From Prochlorococcus marinus str. MIT 0917 (GTDB lineage Bacteria; Cyanobacteriota; Cyanobacteriia; PCC-6307; Cyanobiaceae), in contig NZ_CP114784.1 in the NCBI RefSeq assembly GCF_027359575.1, positions 620,001 to 684,000 of the forward strand: a DNA stretch of 64,000 nucleotides. Direction: 5' to 3'. The notes beneath the pieces are model-generated. The model worked only from the letters and a program-made list of their open reading frames with translations. It was not told the DNA's origin and made no database searches. The position numbers were made by a program, and so were the translations under genes. The first letter of the stretch is position 1. Each line of letters begins with the position of its first letter. Shown in pieces: positions 30,320-38,537 of the stretch.

Positions 30320-30682
30320 ATGCAATTAATTCCAATATTTTTAATAATATTTTTTTTATATATGTTCTTAATTTTAAATAAGAGAAAAAATTTTTCTAAT
30401 AAAAAGAGTTTGATGGAGAGATTTAAGAATAGGTTCAAAAGTATAAATGTTCGTCGAAAAAGGATATCTGAGGAATTTACAAACTCTCTTTTACTTGACC
30501 CTTGTAAAAACATCCCAATAGGTACATGGTATTCAGAGGATGAGCTTAGGGAGAAAGCAGATATTCATCGATCTAGATTAAGTAAATTTGGTAAATCAAA
30601 AATTAATGGCGAAATGCTATTTGTCGGACCAAAAGGAGGGATTTACAAAATAAGTGATGATGGAAAGAAAAAATATGTGTAA
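30320..30682 (+). CDS. Membrane-anchored small protein with C-terminal GPKGGxY motif
   Basis: The 120-residue product has an N-terminal membrane helix (residues 3-20), a strongly basic middle and a compact C-terminal part ending MLFVGPKGGIYKISDDGKKK. That ending resembles the small PBCV-type basic adaptor motif (GPKGGxYxxxxGKKxY), known from viral and bacterial proteins. The resemblance is by eye and the role is unknown. ATG start. Confidence 0.55.
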   Translation: MQLIPIFLIIFFLYMFLILNKRKNFSNKKSLMERFKNRFKSINVRRKRISEEFTNSLLLDPCKNIPIGTWYSEDELREKADIHRSRLSKFGKSKINGEMLFVGPKGGIYKISDDGKKKYV

Positions 30683-30763
30683 ATCTTAAAAGACAAAAAG
30701 TAAACATTATAAAAAAACTAATTATTGCTAAAATCAAATCAATAATTCTTCACTCAATTAAAA

Positions 30764-30928
30764 TTGAATTTATACCTAACGGTCTCATTTGGAGAGCTAG
30801 AGCTATCTAACCTAACTTTTTGGGGCCTTGTTGGTATTACATTGCTATTTGTCGTATCTTTTGTTTTATCAACAATTCCTCTTACTAAAAATATACAAGA
30901 TACAAAAAATATTTCTTCAAAAAAGTAA
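30764..30928 (+). CDS. Possible 54-residue single-helix membrane protein
   Basis: A frame opening at TTG 30764 encodes a short N-terminal segment, one clean hydrophobic helix (FWGLVGITLLFVVSFVLS, about residues 20-37) and a polar Lys-rich tail. The layout is like that of small thylakoid subunits, but I cannot match it to any Psb, Psa or Pet protein. No good ribosome binding site precedes the TTG. Treat as tentative. Confidence 0.35.
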   Translation: MNLYLTVSFGELELSNLTFWGLVGITLLFVVSFVLSTIPLTKNIQDTKNISSKK

Positions 30929-30931
30929 CAT

Positions 30932-31171
30932 TCAAGCAGCCTCCTTGTATTCTGAAAAATCTCTATTCGCCCAATGTATTCTTTTGATAGATAGATTTAC
31001 CGACGAGATATTCTTACTTTCTTCTTTCATAGAGATTACATTCCTATCATCTACAAGTTTATTTGATATTTGATTAGAAGAAACTCTTGATATCTTTAAA
31101 CGATATTTACGCGCAAGATTTTGAATTGAGAACCCTTCTGCCTTTGATCGATGTGGCCAAAAATTCTTCAC
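30932..31171 (-). CDS. Small basic hypothetical protein
   Basis: A 79-residue, Lys/Arg/Ser-rich frame starting at ATG 31171. The N-terminal part has a helical pattern (SIQNLARKYRLKISRVSSNQ) that could be a DNA-binding helix, but no family is recognised. It converges on the small frame that ends at 30928. Coding status is uncertain. Confidence 0.4.
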   Translation of the reverse strand: MKNFWPHRSKAEGFSIQNLARKYRLKISRVSSNQISNKLVDDRNVISMKEESKNISSVNLSIKRIHWANRDFSEYKEAA

Positions 31172-31269
31172 GATAAATTAAATCTCTTTTTTAAGGAAAA
31201 CCAATAAAAAGAAAATTGCAACTAATTCTATTTTTTTATAACAAATCTTTCATGTACTATTCCTAGAAA

Positions 31270-31836
31270 TTAAGCAGCTGGCATGGCTGGTTTATATGAT
31301 TCTTTATCTCCTACACATTCAAGACTTTCCCTAGTAGAAACACCTGTAGTTGGATTTACACCATCAGCTATTTTACAAAGATTTCTCTGATCTTCACTAT
31401 CAAGAATTGCAAATGTAAAATCAGCTCCCTCAATCTGAGCACCAGCAAAGCTGCTACCCGAGGCGATCATGTTTATCAATACAGCATTTCTAAGATCGGT
31501 TTTCTGAAAATTAACCCTGTCTGAGAGGGTATCAGTAAGGTCTATCCCATTAAGATTTGAACCTTTTAAATCAGATAAAGTTAATGTTGTTCCGTGAAGA
31601 TCAACATCACTAAAATCAGCATCTCTTGCCATGGCCCCAGCTATTGAAGAAAGATGTAAGTCTTCTCCATGAAAATTAAAACCAGTGATATCAGATCGAA
31701 CGTAGCTTGGTACTTCGTCCCCTTCTCCCTTAACGGCCACGTTTGCACCCGCAAATACTGGGTTAACTCCAAAAAATATGATTACAAAGCTCAGTACATA
31801 TTTAATTATTTTTGAAAAAAGAAGATCAAAATTCAT
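31270..31836 (-). CDS. Pentapeptide-repeat protein, probably lumenal
   Basis: The preferred start, ATG 31836, gives 188 residues with a signal peptide (basic [13 protein letters not shown], hydrophobic core, cleavage near VFAGA). Consecutive A(D/N)LXX repeats follow, as in [18 protein letters not shown] and further blocks to about residue 150, forming a right-handed beta-helix. An upstream in-frame ATG at 31869 adds 11 residues and would bury the signal. The C-terminus has a Cys pair (NLC and LEC). It is likely in the thylakoid lumen or periplasm, and function is unknown. Confidence 0.75.
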   Translation of the reverse strand: MNFDLLFSKIIKYVLSFVIIFFGVNPVFAGANVAVKGEGDEVPSYVRSDITGFNFHGEDLHLSSIAGAMARDADFSDVDLHGTTLTLSDLKGSNLNGIDLTDTLSDRVNFQKTDLRNAVLINMIASGSSFAGAQIEGADFTFAILDSEDQRNLCKIADGVNPTTGVSTRESLECVGDKESYKPAMPAA

Positions 31837-31943
31837 GAGTAAAGATGATAATCCACCTGAATAATGCAATTATCTCTCCTATTAAAGAATTTTATATACA
31901 TTGATAAGACAAATTAATGTAAGAAGAAATATCTAAATGATTA

Positions 31944-32123
31944 TCACAAAAGAGGCCTTCCGGAGATAAATTCATGCATTACCGGATTCATCCAATATAA
32001 GCCTACAAATAACATGACAAACACATTAAAAAATATTAAAGCTCCACTTAGTAAAAAAGTCTGATAATTCGAAGAATTATCTTCTGTAGTTTCTTGAACA
32101 ATAGCTTGAAAATTCTGGTTCAT
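31944..32123 (-). CDS. Small membrane protein, unknown
   Basis: Starting at ATG 32123 the product is 59 residues: a polar N-terminus, one hydrophobic helix (about 25-47) and a short tail ending ISGRPLL. An in-frame start five codons upstream is possible. I do not recognise it; single-helix photosynthetic subunits look similar in outline, but no motif supports such a call. Confidence 0.5.
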   Translation of the reverse strand: MNQNFQAIVQETTEDNSSNYQTFLLSGALIFFNVFVMLFVGLYWMNPVMHEFISGRPLL

Positions 32124-32329
32124 TTTGCGTAATAACACCTGACCAAGTTACTAGAAAAACAAAATTTTTGAGGCCCTAACAGGAGAATTAACAGGATCTT
32201 TCTATTTTTTTAAGATTTGAATAATATTTTTTACTGAGAGATCTTAATGAGGGCTGCTTAGATGTTTCTAGATTTATAAAAATCAATATCTCACTCAAGT
32301 ATTAGTATCTGATAAAGACTGATTCACTC

Positions 32330-32671
32330 ATGCCATTCATACAAATCAACACATCCTCCAAAAGTAATGTCGAAAATGTTGATTTGCTCCAAAAAGATAT
32401 TTCAAAAATGGTTGCAGATCTAACCGGCAAACCTGAAAATTATGTAATGACGATGATCCAAAGAGATAACAAGATGACATTCGGTGGATCCGATGAACCA
32501 TGCTGTTTTATTAATGTTAAATCAATTGGCTCTCTAACCCCCTCCTCGATGAGCAAGTCTTTATGCGAGTTAATTGCATCTAAAACGAATATAAATAAGA
32601 ATAGGATTTATATTGAATTTATCGACGTTAAAGCCTCACACTGGGGATTTAATAGTTCAACATTTGGATAG
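32330..32671 (+). CDS. MIF/phenylpyruvate tautomerase family protein
   Basis: The 113-residue protein begins MPFIQINTS, with the catalytic N-terminal Pro of the tautomerase superfamily. It keeps the MIF landmarks NYVMTMIQ (about residue 37-44), MTFGGSDEPC (about 49-58) and YIEFIDVKASHWGFN near the end. It is the usual length for MIF homologues, which form trimers and are found widely in marine cyanobacteria. The natural substrate is unknown. Confidence 0.85.
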   Translation: MPFIQINTSSKSNVENVDLLQKDISKMVADLTGKPENYVMTMIQRDNKMTFGGSDEPCCFINVKSIGSLTPSSMSKSLCELIASKTNINKNRIYIEFIDVKASHWGFNSSTFG

Positions 32672-32736
32672 TAAATTTATTATCTTGTTTAATTAAAGCT
32701 GAAATTTATTATTAAATAAATTAACCATTCATATAA

Positions 32737-33139
32737 TCAGGAAAGGTCACAACCTCTTTCAGAACATAGCTTTTCGATAGAAGGGCGAAAAGTTATTTTC
32801 AATCTATATTTAGCCCACAATCCATAAATAAACTCAATACATTTATCTAAAATGGGCAATTTTGTTGGTGTATAAATCCACCCTAAACCAATCAAGCTAT
32901 AAGCCTCTTGAAAAACCTTAATATCCTTGTTTACTGAACCATCACTTTTGAAAGCATGGATTCTCTCCATCGCTTGTTTATAAAAAATTCCGTATTTAAT
33001 ATCTAAAGAAAAATCAGAACTGTTTATATCAATAAAGCTTAGGTATCCCTTTTAATTTCTTGATTGCAAGAAATTAACCTCTTTTTTACATAAGGGGCAC
33101 CCTCCATCAAAAAAAAATAGTAAGTTTGATTAGATTCAT
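32737..33139 (-). pseudogene. Decayed DCC-family (DUF393) thiol-disulfide oxidoreductase
   Basis: The remnant starts at ATG 33139 (MNLIKLTIFF). A run of nine A on the plus strand (33109-33117) puts the frame into an immediate stop. With one base fewer, translation continues as DGGCPLCKKEVNFLQSRN, the DCC/DUF393 redox motif. A TAA at 33052-33054 then interrupts the frame, and KGYLSFIDINSSDF continues the family alignment. The last 77 residues, from ATG 32970, remain open and match the C-terminal half, including LGWIYTPTKLP and YRLKITFRP. Two independent lesions argue for a pseudogene, unless the sequence has errors. Confidence 0.78.
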
Positions 33140-33268
33140 AAAAAATTTAGATACTCATAAAAGCTTAAATTTAAAAATGGAAGGCTATATTCGTTGTTCA
33201 ATGTAAATAAACACTTGATAGCATAACAATAACGAGCGATCTTAATGATATCTAACTGTTAAAAAAAA

Positions 33269-33898
33269 ATGAGTGCACTATTTATTTTCATATTAATTTC
33301 AGTATTAGTGGTTTCCGCTTTGCTTTTCTTTAACAAAGGGGAAAAAGCTCAAGAGATCAAAAGCATTCTCAAAGATATATATGAAAATTTCAAAGAACTT
33401 TTCTCAAATTTTAAAAAGCTTTTTCTGATAGTTAAAGAGGTCATTCAATCAAAATTAGATCAAGAGCCAACTCAACTGAAAGATGAATCAACCATTTCAG
33501 AATCTGAAGCGCCCTCTGAACCTGATATAACTAATGAGCCTGAAGCTAATGCTGAAACTGATCTAACTACTGAGCCTGGAGCTATTGCTGAACCTGAGGT
33601 AACTGCTGAACCTGAAGCTAATGCTGAACCTGAGGTAACTGCTGAACCTGAGGGAACTGCTGAACCTGAGGTAACTGCTGAACCTGAAGCTAATGCTGAA
33701 CCTGAGGTAAATGCTGAACCTGAGGTAACTGCTGAACCTGAGGGAACTGCTGAACCTGAGGTAACTGCTGAACCTGAGGGAACTTCTGAACCTGAGGTAA
33801 ATGCTGAACCTGAAATTCGACTAACTAGCGAATTAGAAAAACCTTCTGATGATTCAATTAATGATGAAAATATTGATACAAAAACAAGCAATTTTTAA
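33269..33898 (+). CDS. Membrane-anchored Glu/Pro-rich repeat protein
   Basis: The 209-residue product has an N-terminal membrane helix (residues 2-19) and a helical basic region to about residue 65. After that come about 20 degenerate hexapeptides of the type AEPEVT/AEPEAN/AEPEGT (about residues 80-185). The repeat zone is very acidic and probably extended, so a spacer or periplasm-spanning role is plausible but not shown. No enzyme domain is present. A bidirectional terminator follows and separates it from the pcb array. Confidence 0.65.
   Translation: MSALFIFILISVLVVSALLFFNKGEKAQEIKSILKDIYENFKELFSNFKKLFLIVKEVIQSKLDQEPTQLKDESTISESEAPSEPDITNEPEANAETDLTTEPGAIAEPEVTAEPEANAEPEVTAEPEGTAEPEVTAEPEANAEPEVNAEPEVTAEPEGTAEPEVTAEPEGTSEPEVNAEPEIRLTSELEKPSDDSINDENIDTKTSNF
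33580..33810 (+). repeat. Tandem 18-bp coding repeat
   Basis: Units of 18 bp built on GCTGAACCTGAGGTAACT recur almost without interruption, with variants for AEPEAN and AEPEGT. Near-identity at DNA level points to recent slippage or unequal crossing-over, so copy number probably varies between strains. Confidence 0.85.
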
Positions 33899-33918
33899 TT
33901 AAATATTTTTTCCAATAA

Positions 33919-33947
33919 AAAGCCTCATCAAATTTGATGAGGCTTTT
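33919..33947. terminator. Bidirectional terminator
   Basis: AAAAAGCCTCATCAAA and the complementary TTTGATGAGGCTTTTT form a strong stem with A- and T-tracts on the two sides. It can serve both the repeat-protein gene and the convergent pcb gene. Confidence 0.85.
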
Positions 33948-33972
33948 TGATTGAAATTTGCGTTTGAATCTA

Positions 33973-35028
33973 CTAACTCTCAGTTGATGCTAGAGAAGCT
34001 ACTGATCCAACAACACGACGGAAATCAAAGCCCATTGCTCTTAGAGCATGCCAGATATGACCTTGAATAAAGAAAAATCCAAAGTAATAGTGAACATTGG
34101 ACAATGCAGCTCTAGTAGTATGGCCTAAAAACGCAGTGCTATCTGAGACATCTCCTGTGTCTACCCAATAAGGAGAAATTCCAAATTTCAAAGCTAAAGG
34201 CTCTCCGTACCAATCAATTGGATAAACAGTTGTATTTTGTGCACACCAGAATGCAGCAACAATTGCCATCCAACCAATACCTGCAAGAGACCATGAAAGG
34301 ACAGCTTCTGCTGAAAGCAATCCTTTACCTTTGAATTCAGTGTATTCGCCTAGTTGTTTTGTAGCTATGTGCCATGCACCACCACTTATTTGAACGAATG
34401 CTAAGAATGCATGTCCGCTCATTACTTCTTCAAGGCTGTCAATGGTTAAAAAGTCGAACTGATGCCCGTAAACCATTCCAAAATCACCATATCCAGGGAA
34501 GATTGTTCTGATTTCGCCTATAGCTGGGTCGTAAATCCCATGCCATCTTGCCCACTCAACGAACCAAATATTTGCAACCCCAAAGAAAATCAAATGATGA
34601 CCAAGAATGAATGTCAAATTATCTGGATTGTCCCATTCTAGTTTGAATTTCTTAGTGGTAGGGATTGGACCATCTTTCAAGTCCGGGTCAAATAAAAGTG
34701 AATGAGCTAATCCAGCAGTTCCATATACGGCTGAAAAAATCAAATGGAAAATAGCAATTGTTGCTACACCAGCACCAGTCCATACTCCCGCTTCATCAAA
34801 GCCAATTCCAAGAGAGGCTAAATGAGCAAGGAATATGGAACTTTGATGTCCCATTGGTATTTCTGGGTTGTAGCGAGCAAGCTCCCAAAGGGTGCTTCCA
34901 CCTGCTGCGAAGCAAATAAGACCTGTGTGGCCTATGTGTGACCCTATGAATCGACCTGCGCGATTGGTCACCACAGAATTACCAACCCACCACCCGTAGG
35001 TGACGTCCGGATTTCCGTAGGTCTGCAT
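33973..35028 (-). CDS. pcb: Divinyl-chlorophyll a/b-binding antenna protein Pcb (copy 1)
   Basis: Pcb proteins are six-helix relatives of CP43/IsiA that bind divinyl chlorophylls a and b and feed photosystem II or I. The 351-residue product starts MQTYGNPDVTYGWW and has helix-flanking histidines in SHIGHTGLI, GHHLIFFG and YYFGFFFIQGH. It lacks the large lumenal loop of CP43. The frame is open 13 codons further upstream, but all paralogues start at the MQ(T/S)YGNPD Met, so I use 35028. It has its own upstream element and terminator. Confidence 0.94.
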   Translation of the reverse strand: MQTYGNPDVTYGWWVGNSVVTNRAGRFIGSHIGHTGLICFAAGGSTLWELARYNPEIPMGHQSSIFLAHLASLGIGFDEAGVWTGAGVATIAIFHLIFSAVYGTAGLAHSLLFDPDLKDGPIPTTKKFKLEWDNPDNLTFILGHHLIFFGVANIWFVEWARWHGIYDPAIGEIRTIFPGYGDFGMVYGHQFDFLTIDSLEEVMSGHAFLAFVQISGGAWHIATKQLGEYTEFKGKGLLSAEAVLSWSLAGIGWMAIVAAFWCAQNTTVYPIDWYGEPLALKFGISPYWVDTGDVSDSTAFLGHTTRAALSNVHYYFGFFFIQGHIWHALRAMGFDFRRVVGSVASLASTES

Positions 35029-35093
35029 AATTAAGGAATTAAAGTCGAAATTTTGGCTACCATACACTTATTGCAATTGTTTTTACCAGAATA

Positions 35094-35110
35094 GTTAGAG
35101 GTCTTTATAG
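35094..35110 (-). promoter_or_regulatory. Shared pcb upstream element
   Basis: On the minus strand this reads CCTATAAAGACCTCTAA. It lies 66-82 bp upstream of the pcb start at 35028 and matches the elements at 36390, 37821 and 39693. Likely part of the promoter or a leader signal; assignment is by comparison of paralogues only. Confidence 0.5.
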
Positions 35111-35156
35111 GTATCTGTCTTTTTTTACCAAAAAAACACTTTTTACTGAAAAAAAA

Positions 35157-35198
35157 CAAAAAAAATACCCCCACGAATGGAGGCATTTTTTATTTTTA
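35157..35198 (-). terminator. Terminator of pcb copy 2
   Basis: Read on the minus strand, ATGCCTCC pairs with GGGGGTAT (two G-U pairs) around a six-base loop, followed by a run of T. It lies just below the stop of the pcb gene ending at 35207. Confidence 0.75.
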
Positions 35199-35206
35199 AA
35201 TTGAAT

Positions 35207-36319
35207 TTATCTTGGTGCTCTGCCGTTAAAACCTGCACCATCAACTCGAACTGTTGCGCCTTGACTGTTACCAATGGCATCAGCAACTTTCTTAAAGTCA
35301 AATCCTAAAGCACGAAGAGCATGCCAAAAATGACCTTGTAAGAAGAAGAAACCAAAGTAATAGTGAACATTCACCAAAGCGGCTCTGGTTGAATGACCAA
35401 AGAAAGCGGTGGAATCAGAAAGGTCTCCAGTATCAACCCAATAAGGGGCAACGGAGAACTGTAATTTCAAAGGTTCCCCAAACCACTCTGTTGGATATAC
35501 GGTTGTATTAGTTGCAGCCCAGAAAGCAGCCACAATTGCCATCCAACCAATACCAGCAAGTGACCATGAAAGCACAGCTTCTGCTGAGAGCAATTCAGCT
35601 CCCTTAAATTTACTCCATTCTCCAAGCCTCTTATTTTCCCATTGAGTTGAACCAGCAACCATATGAATAGTTGCTCCTGTCAATTCAGCAAAAGCCAAGA
35701 ATGCATGTCCACCCATAACATCTTCAAGACTATCAATTTCAATGAAATCGAACTGTCTATCCCAAATCATTGTCAAGTCAAGGTTGTAATTAACCTGACG
35801 AACAGCTCCTATCGCTGGATCGTATATGCCATGTATCCTTGCCCATTCAACAAACCATATACAAGCGACACCAAAGAAAAACAAATGGTGACCAAGAATA
35901 AAAGTTTGATTATCGGGATTTTCCCATTCAAGTTTGAATTTTCTAGCTCGAGGCACTTCGCTTTCTTCAACATCAGCCTCAAAATAGACTGCATGCAAGA
36001 GAGCTCCTCCTCCATAAACCATTGACAAGACTAAATGGACAATAGCTATTGCAGCTACTCCTACACCTGTCCATGCTCCTGCCTCATTGAAACCAATTCC
36101 AATTGAAGCCAAATGAGCCAAGAAAAGTGAGCTCTGATGCCCCATTGGAATATCAGGGTTGTAGCGGGCAAGCTCCCAAAGGGTGCTTCCACCAGCCGCA
36201 AATGCGATTAAGCCTGTATGCCCTATATGGGAGGCTATAAATCGGCCTGAGCGGTTGGTGACCACAGAATTACCAGCCCACCAATCATAGGTAACATCTG
36301 GATTTCCATAGCTCTGCAT
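35207..36319 (-). CDS. pcb: Divinyl-chlorophyll a/b-binding antenna protein Pcb (copy 2)
   Basis: The 370-residue product starts MQSYGNPDVTYDWW and keeps all six helices and the conserved SHIGHTGL and GHHLFFFGVACIWF histidines. It differs from its neighbours by a GSTQWENKRLGEWSKF segment where the others have ATKQVGEYTKF, and by a longer C-terminal tail ending GFNGRAPR. These differences suggest a specialised antenna. Which photosystem it serves cannot be read here. Confidence 0.93.
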   Translation of the reverse strand: MQSYGNPDVTYDWWAGNSVVTNRSGRFIASHIGHTGLIAFAAGGSTLWELARYNPDIPMGHQSSLFLAHLASIGIGFNEAGAWTGVGVAAIAIVHLVLSMVYGGGALLHAVYFEADVEESEVPRARKFKLEWENPDNQTFILGHHLFFFGVACIWFVEWARIHGIYDPAIGAVRQVNYNLDLTMIWDRQFDFIEIDSLEDVMGGHAFLAFAELTGATIHMVAGSTQWENKRLGEWSKFKGAELLSAEAVLSWSLAGIGWMAIVAAFWAATNTTVYPTEWFGEPLKLQFSVAPYWVDTGDLSDSTAFFGHSTRAALVNVHYYFGFFFLQGHFWHALRALGFDFKKVADAIGNSQGATVRVDGAGFNGRAPR

Positions 36320-36389
36320 AATTTTTTAAGCGATACAGGCGAAATATGCGTGCAGATTACACGCTGCTGAAATGATATGTGCAAAATAG

Positions 36390-36407
36390 TTAGAGGTCGT
36401 TATTTAG
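36390..36407 (-). promoter_or_regulatory. Shared pcb upstream element
   Basis: On the minus strand this reads CTAAATAACGACCTCTAA, 71-88 bp upstream of the pcb start at 36319. It matches the other pcb elements in sequence and distance. Confidence 0.5.
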
Positions 36408-36653
36408 TTTGACTATTTTTGCCCATTTCAATAATAAAAACGATTTTATGGATGCTGAGATATTATCTCGATGAAATAGTAAAAATCTTCCAAAGTCTAA
36501 TTATAGCTTGATTTAAATAAGTGAATTCCTAGAGTAATCATTAAAAAAAGCTCAATCCAGAAGATCTAACAATATTTGATAGAAAAATTTCAACGTTGAA
36601 AAAACAATAAATTTTTTTAAATAGATCGAAATTAAAAGATAAAAATTTGCAAA

Positions 36654-36681
36654 AAAAAAGAGGAGAGAAATCTCCTCTTTA
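36654..36681 (-). terminator. Terminator of pcb copy 3
   Basis: AAAGAGGAGA and TCTCCTCTTT form a 10-bp stem around GAAA. On the minus strand it is followed by a run of T. It lies directly after the pcb gene that ends at 36705. Confidence 0.85.
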
Positions 36682-36704
36682 GGAACATTTTGTTTTTTAA
36701 CTAA

Positions 36705-37751
36705 TCAATAAAGCTGAGCTGGAAGAGGTTCTTTAAGAACTTTCTTAAAGTCAAATCCCATAGCTCTTAAAGCATGCCACAGATGACCTTGAAGGAAGAA
36801 AAATCCAAAGTAATAATGAACATTTGCTAGAGCAGCCCTAGTTGTATGGCCAAAGAAAGCAGGACCTCCTGAAAGATCAACACTATCAATCCAATATGGA
36901 GCAATGCCAAACTTCAAGATCAAAGCTTCTCCATACCAAGCTTCAGGGTAAACTGTTGTGTTCTGAGCACACCAGAAAGCTGCAACTACAGCCATCCAAC
37001 CAATACCTGCACAAGAGAATGAAAGAATTGATTCTGCTGAAAGAAGACCAGCTCCTTTGAATTTGGTGTATTCACCAACTTGTTTGGTTGCGATATGAAA
37101 AGCTCCACCTGTTATTTCTATGAAAGCCAAGAAAGCATGTCCACCTAGGACATCTTCAAGACTATCGATAGCTAGGAAGTCAAACTGATGGTTCCAAATA
37201 TTAGTCAAATTAAGGTTGTACTCAACTTGTCTAACAGCTCCTAAAGCAGGATCATAAATTCCATGAATTCGTGCCCATTCAACGAACCATATACATGCGA
37301 CACCAAAGAAAAGCAAATGATGTCCAAGAATAAATGTCTGATTATCTGGGTTGTCCCACTCAAGCTTGAACTTTCTAGCTTGAGGAACCTCTGAATCTTG
37401 CATATCGCCAACGAATAGCACTGAATGCAATAAACCACCGGCTCCATAAACCATGGAAAGAACCAAATGTACGATGGCAATCGAAGCGACTCCTGCCCCT
37501 GTCCAAGCACCAGCCTCGTCAAAGCCAATACCAATTGAAGCTAAGTGAGCAAGAAAGATAGAACTCTGATGTCCCATTGGGATCTCAGGGTTATATCTTG
37601 CTAGTTCCCAAAGAGTACTTCCACCTGCTGCAAAGGCTATTAGCCCAGTATGCGCAATGTGAGCAGCAATGAATTTACCAGATTTGTTAGTAACCCCAGC
37701 GTTTCCAGCCCACCAACCATAGGTGACATCCGGGTTTCCGTAGGTCTGCAT
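36705..37751 (-). CDS. pcb: Divinyl-chlorophyll a/b-binding antenna protein Pcb (copy 3)
   Basis: This 348-residue member is the shortest of the five. It begins MQTYGNPDVTYGWWAGN, has six hydrophobic helices with paired histidines, and ends LKEPLPAQLY without the 10-15 extra residues of the others. The central block around RQVEYNLNLTNIWNHQFDF is almost the same as in copies 4 and 5. Downstream lies its own terminator. Confidence 0.94.
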   Translation of the reverse strand: MQTYGNPDVTYGWWAGNAGVTNKSGKFIAAHIAHTGLIAFAAGGSTLWELARYNPEIPMGHQSSIFLAHLASIGIGFDEAGAWTGAGVASIAIVHLVLSMVYGAGGLLHSVLFVGDMQDSEVPQARKFKLEWDNPDNQTFILGHHLLFFGVACIWFVEWARIHGIYDPALGAVRQVEYNLNLTNIWNHQFDFLAIDSLEDVLGGHAFLAFIEITGGAFHIATKQVGEYTKFKGAGLLSAESILSFSCAGIGWMAVVAAFWCAQNTTVYPEAWYGEALILKFGIAPYWIDSVDLSGGPAFFGHTTRAALANVHYYFGFFFLQGHLWHALRAMGFDFKKVLKEPLPAQLY

Positions 37752-37820
37752 GATTTAAGATTTTTGGCGTAATACGGTGAGCACACCTTACAGGCAGCTC
37801 AATTCAAAAACTACTATTAG

Positions 37821-37838
37821 TAATAAGGTCTTATTCAG
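37821..37838 (-). promoter_or_regulatory. Shared pcb upstream element
   Basis: On the minus strand this reads CTGAATAAGACCTTATTA, 70-87 bp upstream of the pcb start at 37751. It is the most diverged of the four but keeps AATAAGACCT. Confidence 0.45.
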
Positions 37839-37930
37839 AAGTAGTAAAGTTTTTTTTCTTCAAATTGGCTTAACCCGCAACCAAACTAGGTTTTCATGGA
37901 AATACTCAAGAAAAAATTTAAATATCAAAA

Positions 37931-38125
37931 ATGAAATCTGCTTTACAACTTGAACTGCAAGATCTTCATGGACTTCCTTATATAGCAACAATAATTTGGT
38001 TTGTTCTACTTGGAGTTTGTCTTTTAGCAGTGATTTTTTATCTCTTTCAAAAAAATTACAGCCCCAAAACTAAAATTGCTGATGATCTTCCTCTTGAGAA
38101 AAAATCACGCCCAAAAGGATTTTAA
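37931..38125 (+). CDS. Small single-helix membrane protein in pcb array
   Basis: The 64-residue product has a short amphipathic N-terminus, one membrane helix (about 19-40) and a basic soluble tail ending KKSRPKGF. No family is recognised. It is transcribed opposite to the pcb genes and starts 180 bp from the divergent pcb copy 3. Regular ATG start and clean hydrophobic segment support coding. Confidence 0.55.
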   Translation: MKSALQLELQDLHGLPYIATIIWFVLLGVCLLAVIFYLFQKNYSPKTKIADDLPLEKKSRPKGF

Positions 38126-38240
38126 ATGACTAAGAAAATTTTGTTTTTCAATGATAGTTGACAAATTAATGTAATATCCTCAAACACGGGTTTGGCATAG
38201 TGGCCACCTGGGTTAACAATAAAAAAAAAATTTTTACTCA

Positions 38241-38447
38241 ATGATTGATTTTTCTCACCTTCTTGATTTTGCCACTCAGCTTCCACACCCATCAGATATT
38301 GGTTTAATCAAACCATCCGGTGGATTTAATATAGCTGCAGCTCTATGTGGTCTCGGAGCAGTATTTGGTGCGTCTCAATTCTTCTATTATTCTGATGATT
38401 CAAAAAGGATCGATCCTTGGGCTAAGCCTGACAACTACAAAAACTAA
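38241..38447 (+). CDS. Small membrane protein in pcb array
   Basis: The 68-residue protein has a polar N-terminus with HPSDIGLIKPSGGFN, one Gly/Ala-rich helix (AAALCGLGAVFGASQFF, about residues 33-49) and a soluble tail ending in DPWAKPDNYKN. The layout resembles small photosystem subunits, but I cannot equate it with PsaK, PsaJ or any Psb protein. It precedes a bidirectional terminator shared with convergent pcb copy 4. Confidence 0.55.
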   Translation: MIDFSHLLDFATQLPHPSDIGLIKPSGGFNIAAALCGLGAVFGASQFFYYSDDSKRIDPWAKPDNYKN

Positions 38448-38482
38448 AGAAAGTTAAAAACCTATTTAATTTTTTTCAAAAA

Positions 38483-38516
38483 AAAAGAGTCTCGTCTTTT
38501 GACGAGACTCTTTTTT
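38483..38516. terminator. Bidirectional terminator
   Basis: AAAAGAGTCTCGTC and GACGAGACTCTTTT form a strong stem with A and T tracts on both sides, serving the small plus-strand gene and the convergent pcb copy 4. Confidence 0.88.
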
Positions 38517-38537
38517 AATGCTGAAAAATTCAGATAA

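Larger units (their letters stand above)
36320..36704. other. Intergenic region between pcb copies 2 and 3
   Basis: The right part holds a terminator for the gene ending at 36705, and the left part holds the upstream region of the gene starting at 36319, with the shared element at 36390-36407. The middle (about 36430-36650) is A+T rich, and I see no gene, repeat or RNA signature in it. Confidence 0.6.

Noticed and set aside
33061-33240. Short frames on the plus strand between 33061 and 33240
   Set aside because: They are antisense to the decayed DCC gene or have no start and no composition signal.
35663-36025. Long antisense frames inside pcb genes
   Set aside because: They mirror conserved pcb codons and have biased composition; similar frames occur antisense to several pcb copies for that reason.
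38241-38447. Identification as psaK or another photosystem subunit
   Set aside because: One helix and a short tail only; PsaK has two helices and a different sequence, and no Psb/Psa motif matched.
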